Assembly: GCA_027310825.1 (NCBI GenBank) | Contig: DAIDAC010000001.1 | Coordinates: forward strand, 132,695-196,694 | DNA: 64,000 nucleotides | DNA from: Candidatus Micrarchaeaceae archaeon | GTDB taxonomy: Archaea; Micrarchaeota; Micrarchaeia; Micrarchaeales; Micrarchaeaceae | Direction of reading: 5' to 3' | In this document: positions 9,274 to 16,879 of the stretch, piece after piece | Layout: each line of letters starts with the position of its first letter | How positions within the stretch are numbered: the first letter of the stretch is position 1 | The notes under the pieces: model-generated | Seen by the model: the letters and a program-made list of their open reading frames with translations, nothing else | Databases searched by the model: none | Told to the model about the DNA's origin: nothing | Translations under genes and position numbers: made by a program

Positions 9274-9564
9274 ATGAAGACTAAAACAGTACAAAAAGTT
9301 AACACCAAAACTAGTAGTCGCTCGCCGACACTAGAGACAATCTTAATGGTTGAGAAGGCGGCGTATAAGTACAGAAGTGATAAAACAACAACAGAAATAT
9401 GGAAGTTATTGCCAAGGAAGGTAATGTGGACAACTTACACAAAAATTATAAGGTATCTGGAATACTCGGGAAAAATAATCGTTGACAGAGATAAGAGGAT
9501 TGCATGGATTTGGGATCCGGAGGGGATAGAAAAGGCGAAGAGACTAGGTCTCATAGTCAAATAA
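9274..9564 (+). CDS. Small winged-helix-like protein, putative antitoxin
   Basis: 96 residues, basic N-terminus, then a region resembling a winged helix (TTTEIWKLLPRKVMWTTYTKIIRYLEYSGKI followed by a beta hairpin IIVDRDKRIAWIW). I chose ATG 9274 rather than the TTG at 9265, which lies inside the repeat. It is overlapped by the next gene, which looks like a RelE-type toxin, and is preceded by a doubled palindromic operator. The pairing, size and order suggest an antitoxin that represses its own operon; the family is not one I can name. Confidence 0.6.
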   Translation: MKTKTVQKVNTKTSSRSPTLETILMVEKAAYKYRSDKTTTEIWKLLPRKVMWTTYTKIIRYLEYSGKIIVDRDKRIAWIWDPEGIEKAKRLGLIVK

Positions 9565-9908
9565 TAGACAGGAGCGTAACATTAGTTGGATTTCTAGATG
9601 AAATATGCCTAGAAGAATTTACTAGACTAAAGCAAGGAAAATTTGAAGATAGGAGACTTGCGTCTGAGATAGAAACTGTAATGGATGAACTAAAAGAAAA
9701 CCCAACTTCTGGAATACAGATAGAAAGGAGGTTATGGCCTAAAAAGTACACTCAATACGGCATAAATAACTTATGGAAATACGATATGCAACGAGGCTGG
9801 AGATTAATATACATGATCAGAGGAAGCAAGCTTGAGATTGAAGTAACAATATTAGAATGGTTCGACCACAAAGGTTACGAAAAGAGGTTTGGATATAGAA
9901 CCAGATAA
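9504..9908 (+). CDS. RelE/ParE-superfamily-like putative toxin
   Basis: 134 residues. The C-terminal half (ERRLWPKKYTQYGINNLWKYD, GWRLIYMI, EVTILEWFDHKGYEKRFGY) has the beta-sheet pattern with Arg, Trp and terminal Tyr seen in archaeal RelE-like ribosome-dependent nucleases. The only usable starts are ATG 9504 or TTG 9510, both inside the upstream gene, so the two overlap by about 60 bases in different frames. Together they form a likely type II toxin-antitoxin module. The next gene is convergent and begins 4 bases later. Confidence 0.62.
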   Translation: MDLGSGGDRKGEETRSHSQIIDRSVTLVGFLDEICLEEFTRLKQGKFEDRRLASEIETVMDELKENPTSGIQIERRLWPKKYTQYGINNLWKYDMQRGWRLIYMIRGSKLEIEVTILEWFDHKGYEKRFGYRTR

Positions 9909-9912
9909 CCTA

Positions 9913-10683
9913 TTAGCGGATTTCTATGATTTCGCGGCCGAGATTCCATTCTTTCTGCGAATATTTCTTTTCGAGGAGTTCCTTTGCAAGCGATTCTTCA
10001 TCTTTGGTGAGCTTTCCTTCTTTGTAATCTATGCCGAGAGTATCATGATAAGCGTCGAGAAGCGCACGTTTCACATCTTCCACGTTGTGCCCGGATATTT
10101 CGTTTATGTTTGTTACTCTTTCAAGTATAGTTGCAATTCCTTTGTCCTTTAACTTGACTCCGGGAACCTTCAGCGATGAAGCCAACGTATGGAGATTTGT
10201 GTTGACAAGCACGCATGCATGGAAAACCATAGCGTTTTTTCTGATGCTTGCCGCTGCTCCGAGTATTTTCTTGCTGTTCGACGTGACATCGTTGAGTTTT
10301 CCGCTCTCTGCAGGAATTCCAAGGCCTTTGAACGCCTTAAGCGCGCCTTCTATCATAGTCGAATAGAGTTTTGTCACGTTTGTTCCTACGCCAAGTGTGT
10401 CTTTCATGATCAGCGAGTAGTTCAGATTTCCTAGATCGTGGTATACTGCACCTCCTCCTGTGAACCGCTTGACAACTTTTATGTTCTTCTCCGTTATCAC
10501 GTCGTTGTCTATCTCCTGTTCTGCAAGCTGGAAGCAGCCAAGTATGATTGCGTTGCTGTGTCTATAGAATCTGAACGTAGGTGGAGACCTTCCTGCAATC
10601 ACTTCGTGGAAGATTGCCTCTTCTGTGGCTAGGCTTTTGTGCGGATCTTCTGTGTATTCAAGGTCGAGAAGCCTAAACTCCAT
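9913..10683 (-). CDS. lplA: Lipoate-protein ligase A, catalytic subunit
   Basis: Attaches lipoate to lysine of E2-type domains through lipoyl-AMP. 256 residues covering only the large domain: RFTGGGAVYHD near residue 72, the lysine motif SKKILGAAAS near 135, and the N-terminal LGCFQLAEQEID. The C-terminal accessory domain is encoded separately by the overlapping upstream gene, the arrangement known from Thermoplasma acidophilum LplA/LplB. It lies next to the dehydrogenase complex whose E2 it should modify. Confidence 0.93.
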   Translation of the reverse strand: MEFRLLDLEYTEDPHKSLATEEAIFHEVIAGRSPPTFRFYRHSNAIILGCFQLAEQEIDNDVITEKNIKVVKRFTGGGAVYHDLGNLNYSLIMKDTLGVGTNVTKLYSTMIEGALKAFKGLGIPAESGKLNDVTSNSKKILGAAASIRKNAMVFHACVLVNTNLHTLASSLKVPGVKLKDKGIATILERVTNINEISGHNVEDVKRALLDAYHDTLGIDYKEGKLTKDEESLAKELLEKKYSQKEWNLGREIIEIR

Positions 10684-10951
10684 TCAGCACACCCGTTATT
10701 GCATTTGCGAAGTCCTCTTTTGTAAGAAGAGGAGCATCGACAACCGATTTGTAGTATTCATCAATCGCACGCATTACCTGATCTTTGTCCAAAACACATC
10801 CTTTAAGCAGCTTTTCCAACAGCAGTATCGACTCTTCCGGATACACGAAAAAGTCTCCCGTTATCCTTATGCTCGTTATTGTTTTGCCGTCTACATCAGC
10901 GGCAACCCTGATTATCCCTTTTTGCGCCTTGTAGATGTTTTGAAGATGCAT
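10673..10951 (-). CDS. lplB: Lipoate-protein ligase accessory subunit LplB
   Basis: 92 residues matching the C-terminal accessory domain of LplA (KAQKGIIRVAADVDGKTITSIRITGDFFVYPEES, then LEKLLKGC). In Thermoplasma the separate LplB is needed for lipoate activation by LplA. The gene precedes lplA and overlaps it by 11 bases, so they are co-translated. The promoter probably lies in the AT-rich stretch at about 10970-10985, divergent from the flavin reductase. Confidence 0.88.
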   Translation of the reverse strand: MHLQNIYKAQKGIIRVAADVDGKTITSIRITGDFFVYPEESILLLEKLLKGCVLDKDQVMRAIDEYYKSVVDAPLLTKEDFANAITGVLNGV

Positions 10952-11046
10952 GAGACTATCTTACAGCTCTTATAATAAATTCCTTGCGCTGCAGGAGCAG
11001 GTTTATAAGTTGATTTGGGATAATAAAATAACATATCAGTGTTCAT

Positions 11047-11784
11047 ATGCCGACAAACGGTATCATCGAGAAGAAATACACCATATCGGAGAAAATCGAC
11101 GAAACTCCGGAGGTACTCATAGTCAGATTCAAGCCAGAAGACGGCCTTCCTGTTGTTTTCGACCCTGGAATGTTCGAAATGATAAGCGGAGTTGATGACA
11201 CCGGAAAGAAATATGTGGCAAGAGCTTTCTCGATTGCCTCTGACCCGCTGTCGCCGGAGATGGAGTTTTTCATAATAAAAGAGCCGACCCACGGAGAGCA
11301 CATAGGAAAGTCGCACTTTGCTGATGCAAAGATCGGCGATCCATTCATGCTCAAGGGGCCGAACGGACAGTTCCGCTTCGACCCGAACAAAGACAGCAAA
11401 GTGCTTTTCATTGCAGGAGGAACAGGAGTCGCTCCTTTCATGTCGATGCTGCGACACATGAAGGCAATCGACAAGAAATGCGATGTCGAGATGCTCTACA
11501 GCATAAAGTTTCCTACAGAAATAATAAGGAAACCTGAGCTTGATGAATTAACAAAACAACTTGGGCTTAGGCTAACGGTCACAGTAACAAGGCCTGCTCC
11601 TGGCGACGGATGGACTGGACAGACAGGCCACATCGACGCAAACATGATACAGAAGTATGCTGCCGATGTGAAAGCGAGGATGTGTTACGTGTGCGGACCG
11701 CTTCCGTTTGTCAAGGCAGTGAAAGATGCGCTGACCGCACTCGGATTGCCGCCAGAAAGAGTAAGCGCAGACGTGTGGGGCTGA
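11047..11784 (+). CDS. Ferredoxin-NAD(P)+ reductase-like flavoprotein
   Basis: 245 residues of the FNR superfamily: an FAD-binding beta barrel with RAFSIAS near residue 59, an NAD(P)-binding domain with GGTGVAPFMSMLRH near 124, and CGPLPFV near 218. There is no iron-sulfur cysteine cluster at the C-terminus, which separates it from PyrK-type subunits. It probably moves electrons between NAD(P)H and an unknown flavin or iron-sulfur partner. A TATA box (GTTTATAAG, about 11010-11018) is 30 bases before the ATG, indicating a leaderless transcript. Confidence 0.85.
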   Translation: MPTNGIIEKKYTISEKIDETPEVLIVRFKPEDGLPVVFDPGMFEMISGVDDTGKKYVARAFSIASDPLSPEMEFFIIKEPTHGEHIGKSHFADAKIGDPFMLKGPNGQFRFDPNKDSKVLFIAGGTGVAPFMSMLRHMKAIDKKCDVEMLYSIKFPTEIIRKPELDELTKQLGLRLTVTVTRPAPGDGWTGQTGHIDANMIQKYAADVKARMCYVCGPLPFVKAVKDALTALGLPPERVSADVWG

Positions 11785-11789
11785 TAGTC

Positions 11790-12233
11790 ATGACAGGCAA
11801 AGTTCATTTTGTTGCCTGCGCTTTAATTGTACACGATAGAAAAGTGCTTCTTCTGTTGCATACAAAGTTGAAAAAGTGGCTGCCTCCTGGAGGACATATC
11901 GAAGAAAACGAAACCCCAGATGAAGCGATAGTTCGTGAGGTAAAGGAAGAAACCGGCATAGACTTCAAATTCTTTGGAATGAAGAAAAGCCCTGTTGGAG
12001 ACGAAATTGCCGTAGGTGCTATTCCATTATACGCCAATCGGCACAATGTCGGCGACCACGATCATTATTGCTTCTACTACCTTGGAACCCCTTCGAATCC
12101 GACTTTTGTCAAGAACCACGAGAGCACAGATATGAAGTGGTTTGCTTTAGACGAGATCAAGAATCAGAAAAACGTTCCAGAAAGCATAGTTTCGATTGCA
12201 AAACTTGCAGTAGAAACAATTGACAATGCTTAG
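11790..12233 (+). CDS. Nudix hydrolase
   Basis: 147 residues with an intact Nudix box (GGHIEENETPDEAIVREVKE plus ETGI, residues about 32-55), so it should hydrolyse a nucleoside diphosphate linked to another group. The substrate cannot be read from the sequence. I chose ATG 11790, five bases after the stop of the flavin reductase, because the upstream in-frame extension to 11610 only overlaps that gene. Its end overlaps the convergent HTH regulator by 4 bases. Confidence 0.88.
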   Translation: MTGKVHFVACALIVHDRKVLLLLHTKLKKWLPPGGHIEENETPDEAIVREVKEETGIDFKFFGMKKSPVGDEIAVGAIPLYANRHNVGDHDHYCFYYLGTPSNPTFVKNHESTDMKWFALDEIKNQKNVPESIVSIAKLAVETIDNA

Positions 12234-12922
12234 ATCTTGCTAAGCCTTGCTTCTATCTCAGAGATGTCGAGCTTCGTAGCCAGCAGCGGAATCTTTTCCA
12301 CCTGCGCAATTTTTATCGCAAGCTTGTCCACGTTCGTAACGTTGTGAAGCACAATCACTTTCGGCTTTATCGGTGCCACTCTAACCACAACCATAGGGCT
12401 TTTTCCGTTAGACACTCTTTCGAAGATGAATGCCCTTTCTGTTGTCGAGCCGAACAGCTTTGGATACTCCGATGGCGACATCTCAAGGATTACCCTAAGG
12501 CTGTCCAATCTCGTGTATCCGAAAAGCTTTAGCGCGTCGAGATAACCTGGATTCGACAGAACCTTCCCTTCTATTATTCTGTTGAAGTCCATGCCAGATA
12601 TCGGCGCAATGAAATCGTGAATGTTGTAGAACGGAGTCTGCTGCTCTGACTTCGGCGAGAATTTCTCCAAACCTGATCGTACAGTTCCTCCTTTTGTTTC
12701 GTCTATCGAGAAAAGCGCGTCTACGAATCTTCTTATTACTCCGACTCCTGGGCTCAATCTTCTGTTGCTCTCGTAGTCGCTGATTGTCGACGTTGAAATC
12801 TTGATCTGCTTTGCAAGCTCTATCTGCGTAATCCCGAAGAGCTCTCTCCACTTCTTCATTGCAGAGCCAGGGCTGTCAGACAGTGTTATTTCGCCTGCTA
12901 TCTTTTCCTTAAGCTCGTCCAA
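12230..12922 (-). CDS. XRE-type HTH transcriptional regulator with C-terminal domain
   Basis: 230 residues. An XRE-type helix-turn-helix lies at about residues 22-75 (WRELFGITQIELAKQIKISTSTISDYES), followed by a conserved domain of about 130 residues with MSPSEYPKLFG and VVRVAPIKP, as in archaeal COG1709-type regulators. Start is TTG 12922, preceded by GGGGGTGA as a good Shine-Dalgarno. The octamer TGACGTAG occurs twice upstream on the coding strand, a possible operator. Confidence 0.82.
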   Translation of the reverse strand: MDELKEKIAGEITLSDSPGSAMKKWRELFGITQIELAKQIKISTSTISDYESNRRLSPGVGVIRRFVDALFSIDETKGGTVRSGLEKFSPKSEQQTPFYNIHDFIAPISGMDFNRIIEGKVLSNPGYLDALKLFGYTRLDSLRVILEMSPSEYPKLFGSTTERAFIFERVSNGKSPMVVVRVAPIKPKVIVLHNVTNVDKLAIKIAQVEKIPLLATKLDISEIEARLSKI

Positions 12923-12978
12923 CTACGTCACCCCCTTCGTCAATCACTATATCCTTCTACGTCAGGTTATTTAAGCTT
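12923..12978 (-). promoter_or_regulatory. Promoter and TGACGTAG direct repeats of the HTH gene
   Basis: Reading the minus strand, a TATA-like GCTTAAATAA (about 12968-12977) is followed by TGACGTAG at 12957-12964 and again at 12923-12930, 34 bases apart. The second copy overlaps the Shine-Dalgarno GGGGTGA, so one copy may be coincidence. The promoter lies against the 3' end of the upstream membrane-protein gene. Confidence 0.4.
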
Positions 12979-13776
12979 TCTTTTTTGGGTTTTTCTCCTG
13001 CTAGGCCTGTCTAGATTCTTGTAAAGCTTGTCGACATAGGTTTTCATGTCCTCCGGCTCCTGTTTCTTGAGAGCCCATCCGAACGGCTTCGGAGCCTTTT
13101 CCTCCTGCTCCTTAGACTTCTTTAGGTAACCCCAGATCGTTATCACGATTCCAGCTACAAAAGTGAAGAAGAATGCTATGCCTATTATAGTTCCTTCGCC
13201 GAGAACGCTGAAGAGCTGCGACGGATTCCCTGAGAAAGCCTCTGAACCGAGCGCTTCTATGAAGACTATGTGAGCGCCAACTTCGGTGTTCGAGGAGTAG
13301 CTGCCGTTCGTGTTGTCTATTACTATATAGTATTTGCCAGGGCTGAGCGCAGTGCCTGTATCGTTTACATAAATCGGTTTGTATCCGCTTTCGTTGCTTA
13401 GCTGTGGCAAAGTGGCTCCTGTTACGTTGTTGTATATCATCAAAGCGCCCTTGCCCTCGAGCGATTTCACAAAATTGAGCCCGTGCGCAGACGGCGTGTT
13501 TGCGCTGGCGTATGTGTGCCACGACGTGTATGCGCTCTGGTTTAGGAAGTAGATGTTTGCTTTGCTTGACAGCTGTGCAAGCCCCAGCACAACAGAGCTG
13601 TTCTGGAGATATGCAGTAAATGTTCCATAGTTCATCGGCGTTACCGTGATATTCTGCGACGTTATGTTCTGCGCCAGTCCAGATGCATAGTTCGACTGAA
13701 TCGAAAGGCTTGCGATCAGGAGCAGCAGCGCAACTACAAGGACGATGACGCCAGCGTAGAATATGTTCTTCTCCAT
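12967..13776 (-). CDS. Membrane protein with large extracytoplasmic domain, unknown function
   Basis: 269 residues that I do not recognise. A signal-anchor helix at residues about 6-28 is followed by an extracytoplasmic domain of roughly 160 residues rich in Asn-X-Ser/Thr sequons (for example QNITSQNITV, NNVTG, NESG, NDTG, NGSY), a second membrane helix at about 195-218 and a basic cytoplasmic tail ending RRKTQKRKLK. The topology predicts a glycosylated surface domain with both termini inside. Divergent from the KaiC-like gene and sharing its palindromic TATA box. Confidence 0.75.
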   Translation of the reverse strand: MEKNIFYAGVIVLVVALLLLIASLSIQSNYASGLAQNITSQNITVTPMNYGTFTAYLQNSSVVLGLAQLSSKANIYFLNQSAYTSWHTYASANTPSAHGLNFVKSLEGKGALMIYNNVTGATLPQLSNESGYKPIYVNDTGTALSPGKYYIVIDNTNGSYSSNTEVGAHIVFIEALGSEAFSGNPSQLFSVLGEGTIIGIAFFFTFVAGIVITIWGYLKKSKEQEEKAPKPFGWALKKQEPEDMKTYVDKLYKNLDRPSRRKTQKRKLK

Positions 13777-13798
13777 GGCATGACTATTGCAATCATAT

Positions 13799-13808
13799 CT
13801 TTATAAAG
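13799..13808. promoter_or_regulatory. Shared palindromic TATA box CTTTATAAAG
   Basis: A perfect palindrome 23 bases from the minus-strand ATG at 13776 and 32 bases from the plus-strand ATG at 13840. Both distances suit leaderless transcripts, so one TATA element may serve two divergent genes. Confidence 0.6.
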
Positions 13809-13839
13809 CTTAATTGCCTCGTAATATTGTTGTGGTAGA

Positions 13840-14595
13840 ATGGAAGGAGACGCGCCCCAAGGCAATCCAGACAGGATAGTCACAGGCATAGCAGGGCTTG
13901 ACAGCATGCTCTATGGGGGAATACCTGTTGGCAATCAGGTTGCGCTCGCAGGAGGGCCAGGCTGCGGCAAATCATTGATATGTTTGGATGTTCTATACAA
14001 CAATGCAAAGGCCGGAACTCCCTGCGCATTCATCGCTCTTGAAGAGACTGCAGAAGAGGTGATAAAGAATGTCAAATCGACATTCCCGAAATTCGATGAC
14101 ATAGACAGCCTCATAGCAAGCAAGAAGCTGAACATTCTTGGCGAGGACATAATGCTGGACTTGGCGTCTACAGAACAAGGGAGCTCTGCAGCTGCGCTGA
14201 CGAAGATCACTAGCGATATCGAGAACATAGTGAAAACGAACAATGCAAAACTTGTGGCGATCGATTCGATCTCTGTGCTAAAGCTTTTGCTCAGCGACGG
14301 ACAAAGGCTCACCTACAGGAGAGCAATAGTCGCTCTGCTTAACACGCTCAAGAAGCTAGGAGTCACAACACTTCTTACTATAGAAATGCATTCGATAGAA
14401 AGAAAAGACCTCAAGTTCACGGAAGAATTTTTCATATTCGACGGAATAATAGCGCTCTACCAGACTGAAGTAAGCGACAGGAGGGTGTCGAACCTGGAAA
14501 TAATAAAGATGCGCGGGACAAAGCACAGCCAGACATTCTCGCCTTACGACATAATGAGCACAGGCTTCAGGGTATTGAGGAGTGAAGACGTATGA
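13840..14595 (+). CDS. KaiC/RadA-like RecA-superfamily ATPase
   Basis: 251 residues, a single KaiC-type domain. Walker A is GGPGCGKS near residue 38, the catalytic Glu pair is in ALEETAEE near 69, and Walker B is LVAIDSISV near 146. Single-domain archaeal KaiC homologues are signalling or scaffold ATPases; examples regulate archaella (FlaH/ArlH) or unknown partners. The stop overlaps the ATG of the next gene (ATGA), so it is co-translated with a Cys-rich surface protein, which hints at a membrane-linked role. Confidence 0.85.
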   Translation: MEGDAPQGNPDRIVTGIAGLDSMLYGGIPVGNQVALAGGPGCGKSLICLDVLYNNAKAGTPCAFIALEETAEEVIKNVKSTFPKFDDIDSLIASKKLNILGEDIMLDLASTEQGSSAAALTKITSDIENIVKTNNAKLVAIDSISVLKLLLSDGQRLTYRRAIVALLNTLKKLGVTTLLTIEMHSIERKDLKFTEEFFIFDGIIALYQTEVSDRRVSNLEIIKMRGTKHSQTFSPYDIMSTGFRVLRSEDV

Positions 14596-15482
14596 CGCTT
14601 ATGGGGAGGCTGTTTCCGAAATTGGAGAAGGAGGAACCTGCGCCAAAGCAGAGCAGCCTAAGCCAGAAGGACCAGGCTGTGGTGATGCTTATTGCTGCAG
14701 TGCTGCTCGGAGGGCTTGCAATAGTAGTCGCAATCGCTGTTGGCGGATCTAACGGTTCTGGACAACTGAGCGTAGCGACGTGTTCGAAGCAGTTCACTCT
14801 GCAAAGTCAGTACAACTGTTTTGATGAATTGGCGAACTCGACTCATAATATGAGCATATGCACATTGTTGCCGAGCGTGCAGTCGCCGAACTGTGCGTTC
14901 GAAGTGGCGACTGGCAGCAGGAACATCAGTGCATGCACGGCGACATACAATGTTCCAACAGTATACCAGGAATGCATACTGAGCCTTGCAAACACAACGA
15001 CGAACTACAAATACTGCAACGGCTTGAAGGCCACAGCTGCGTTCAAGTGCGTTTACGAAGTGGCGAAAGAGAACAGCTTCGCGAGCGCGAACACTTGCGC
15101 GGCATTGACAAACACCAGCATTGCGGCAGGATGCTCCGCTCTCAATAATTACATAAATGCAGTCGCACAGAGAAGCACAAGCTACTGCGATGCTCTTCAG
15201 TCGTCTCCAAATGTTACTAGTTTGGCTATGATGCTGCAGAATTATTCTGCGCAGAGGCAGTACAACGCCAGCTCAAACATAACAAGGGTTGGCCTGCAGC
15301 AGAGCGAAGACCTTATTGGCATACTGAATGTGTCGCCAAGAGACTATTGCTATTACCAGCTTGCAAAGATGACAGGAAATTCTGGACTGTGCGGCTACAC
15401 GACTACAAAGGAAGGCAGCGTTCTCTGCCAAGCAGCGTTTGCCCAGCCGACAACCACAATAGTAAGTAGAAATCAGACTTGA
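14592..15482 (+). CDS. Cys-rich membrane-anchored surface protein, unknown function
   Basis: 296 residues, no family recognised. A short cytoplasmic N-terminus with Lys/Glu/Pro is followed by a membrane helix at about residues 30-50 and a long external part. That part has about 14 cysteines in loosely repeated units of the kind YNCFDEL, SICTLLP, SACTATY, QECILSLA, KYCNGL, FKCVYEVA, NTCAAL, DYCYYQLA, GLCGY, most followed by hydrophobic residues, and many N-glycosylation sequons. The pattern suggests a disulfide-stabilised helical repeat. It overlaps the KaiC-like gene by 4 bases. Confidence 0.75.
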   Translation: MTLMGRLFPKLEKEEPAPKQSSLSQKDQAVVMLIAAVLLGGLAIVVAIAVGGSNGSGQLSVATCSKQFTLQSQYNCFDELANSTHNMSICTLLPSVQSPNCAFEVATGSRNISACTATYNVPTVYQECILSLANTTTNYKYCNGLKATAAFKCVYEVAKENSFASANTCAALTNTSIAAGCSALNNYINAVAQRSTSYCDALQSSPNVTSLAMMLQNYSAQRQYNASSNITRVGLQQSEDLIGILNVSPRDYCYYQLAKMTGNSGLCGYTTTKEGSVLCQAAFAQPTTTIVSRNQT

Positions 15483-15490
15483 GGAATACC

Positions 15491-16879
15491 ATGAATGAGA
15501 TAAAGGGCATAGTCACTGCGATAAAGATCGCGCCAAGCCCACCGAATAACCTTTACACGATAGCTGGGCAGAACTCGCTCACTACTGTAAAGAGCACGAT
15601 TCTGCTTGATCTCAACGAGAAAGTCATTGTGAAAGATTCGATAGTTGTCGACGGAACTGCCATGAAGAAAGAGTACAGCGCGCTGTTGGAGCACAACTCC
15701 GGCATTTTTGCAGAGTCGAAGAAGCCGAAGAAGTCAAACACAGAAATGAAGATAGAGCATTTCAGGAAGCAGACTGAGAAGATGCTGCCCAAACTCGATG
15801 AGGCTGCGAAAAGAATAGTGAGGAATCTTGTGACAGGCGCACCGATAATAGTCAGATTCCACAATGACTGCGACGGTTCGAGCGGGGCGATAGGTCTCTG
15901 GAAGGCATTCGAGGCGATTGCTGGCAGCATAGGCCATGACAACAGAAATGTTTCGTGGAGAATGAACCGCAGCATCGCTTACAAAAAAGAGGATTTCTAT
16001 CTCGATTCGATGTTCTTCGATTCCTATCAATCGGTAGAAAGACCGCTCCTCATCGCAAGCGACTTCGGAACAAGCGACGAGAGCGAAGCTGCAATAGAAC
16101 TTTCGTCGAGGAAGTTCGATACTCTTTGGATTGACCACCACCCGATATACGAAAAGTTTCCAAGGCAGAAGATTGGAATGTACATAAATCCATGGGACTT
16201 CGGGGGCGATTCCGATTACACTGCTGGAATGCTCTCTTGCGTGCTGGCAGAAAGACTCGTCGACATAAACCTGGAGCTGCTGAAGAACGCTTCGCTGATT
16301 GGAGACTTCAGCGCACATGCCGACAGATCCCAATCGGAGGCCCAAAAAGTCGCGGTTGTGCTTGATCACCTCACGAACAAAAAGGGCGACGATGAAGGAC
16401 CTTCGCCGCGCTCGATGGATGCGATAGTAAGCGACAAGAAAAAGCTTGCACAGACATTCGACAGAGCTAGCGAGATAATGAATGAAGCGGTTGAGTTGGG
16501 AGTGAAGAATGTGAAGAAGCATAAGACAAGAGACGGAGTAATGGTCTATGTGCTGGACTTCAAGCACATCGCAGGCAATAGCGATTACCCTTTGCCAGGA
16601 AGATACAGCTCAACGCTGCAGAGAAAATTCGAAGAAATGTCTGGAAACATGGTCATGACAGTTGTGCATTACGGAAATTACGTTTCCATGAGGCTTTCAA
16701 AGGATGCAGCGAAGAAGATCGACCTTCTAAAAATAATAGACGACATGAAAGATGCCAGCGAGCACGTGGTCAGAGGCGGTGGTCACCATGCAGCTGCAAG
16801 CATGATGTGCGATAAGGACAAAAGGGACGAGGTTGTTGCGCTCCTCCTTGAACAGCTCGGTGCCTCTGCGACTAAGTAG
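15491..16879 (+). CDS. DHH-family phosphoesterase (RecJ/GAN-like)
   Basis: 462 residues. After about 90 N-terminal residues with an OB-like character comes the DHH domain, with HNDCDGSS near residue 122, SDFGTSDES near 192, TLWIDHHPIYE near 212, and the C-terminal DHHA1 motif GGGHHAAAS near 430. These residues coordinate two Mn/Mg ions. Archaeal relatives include RecJ-like exonucleases such as GAN, which associates with the GINS/CMG replicative helicase, and nanoRNase-type enzymes. ATG 15491 is preferred to the TTG at 15479. It converges on the RFC-L gene, fitting a replication or repair role. Confidence 0.85.
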   Translation: MNEIKGIVTAIKIAPSPPNNLYTIAGQNSLTTVKSTILLDLNEKVIVKDSIVVDGTAMKKEYSALLEHNSGIFAESKKPKKSNTEMKIEHFRKQTEKMLPKLDEAAKRIVRNLVTGAPIIVRFHNDCDGSSGAIGLWKAFEAIAGSIGHDNRNVSWRMNRSIAYKKEDFYLDSMFFDSYQSVERPLLIASDFGTSDESEAAIELSSRKFDTLWIDHHPIYEKFPRQKIGMYINPWDFGGDSDYTAGMLSCVLAERLVDINLELLKNASLIGDFSAHADRSQSEAQKVAVVLDHLTNKKGDDEGPSPRSMDAIVSDKKKLAQTFDRASEIMNEAVELGVKNVKKHKTRDGVMVYVLDFKHIAGNSDYPLPGRYSSTLQRKFEEMSGNMVMTVVHYGNYVSMRLSKDAAKKIDLLKIIDDMKDASEHVVRGGGHHAAASMMCDKDKRDEVVALLLEQLGASATK

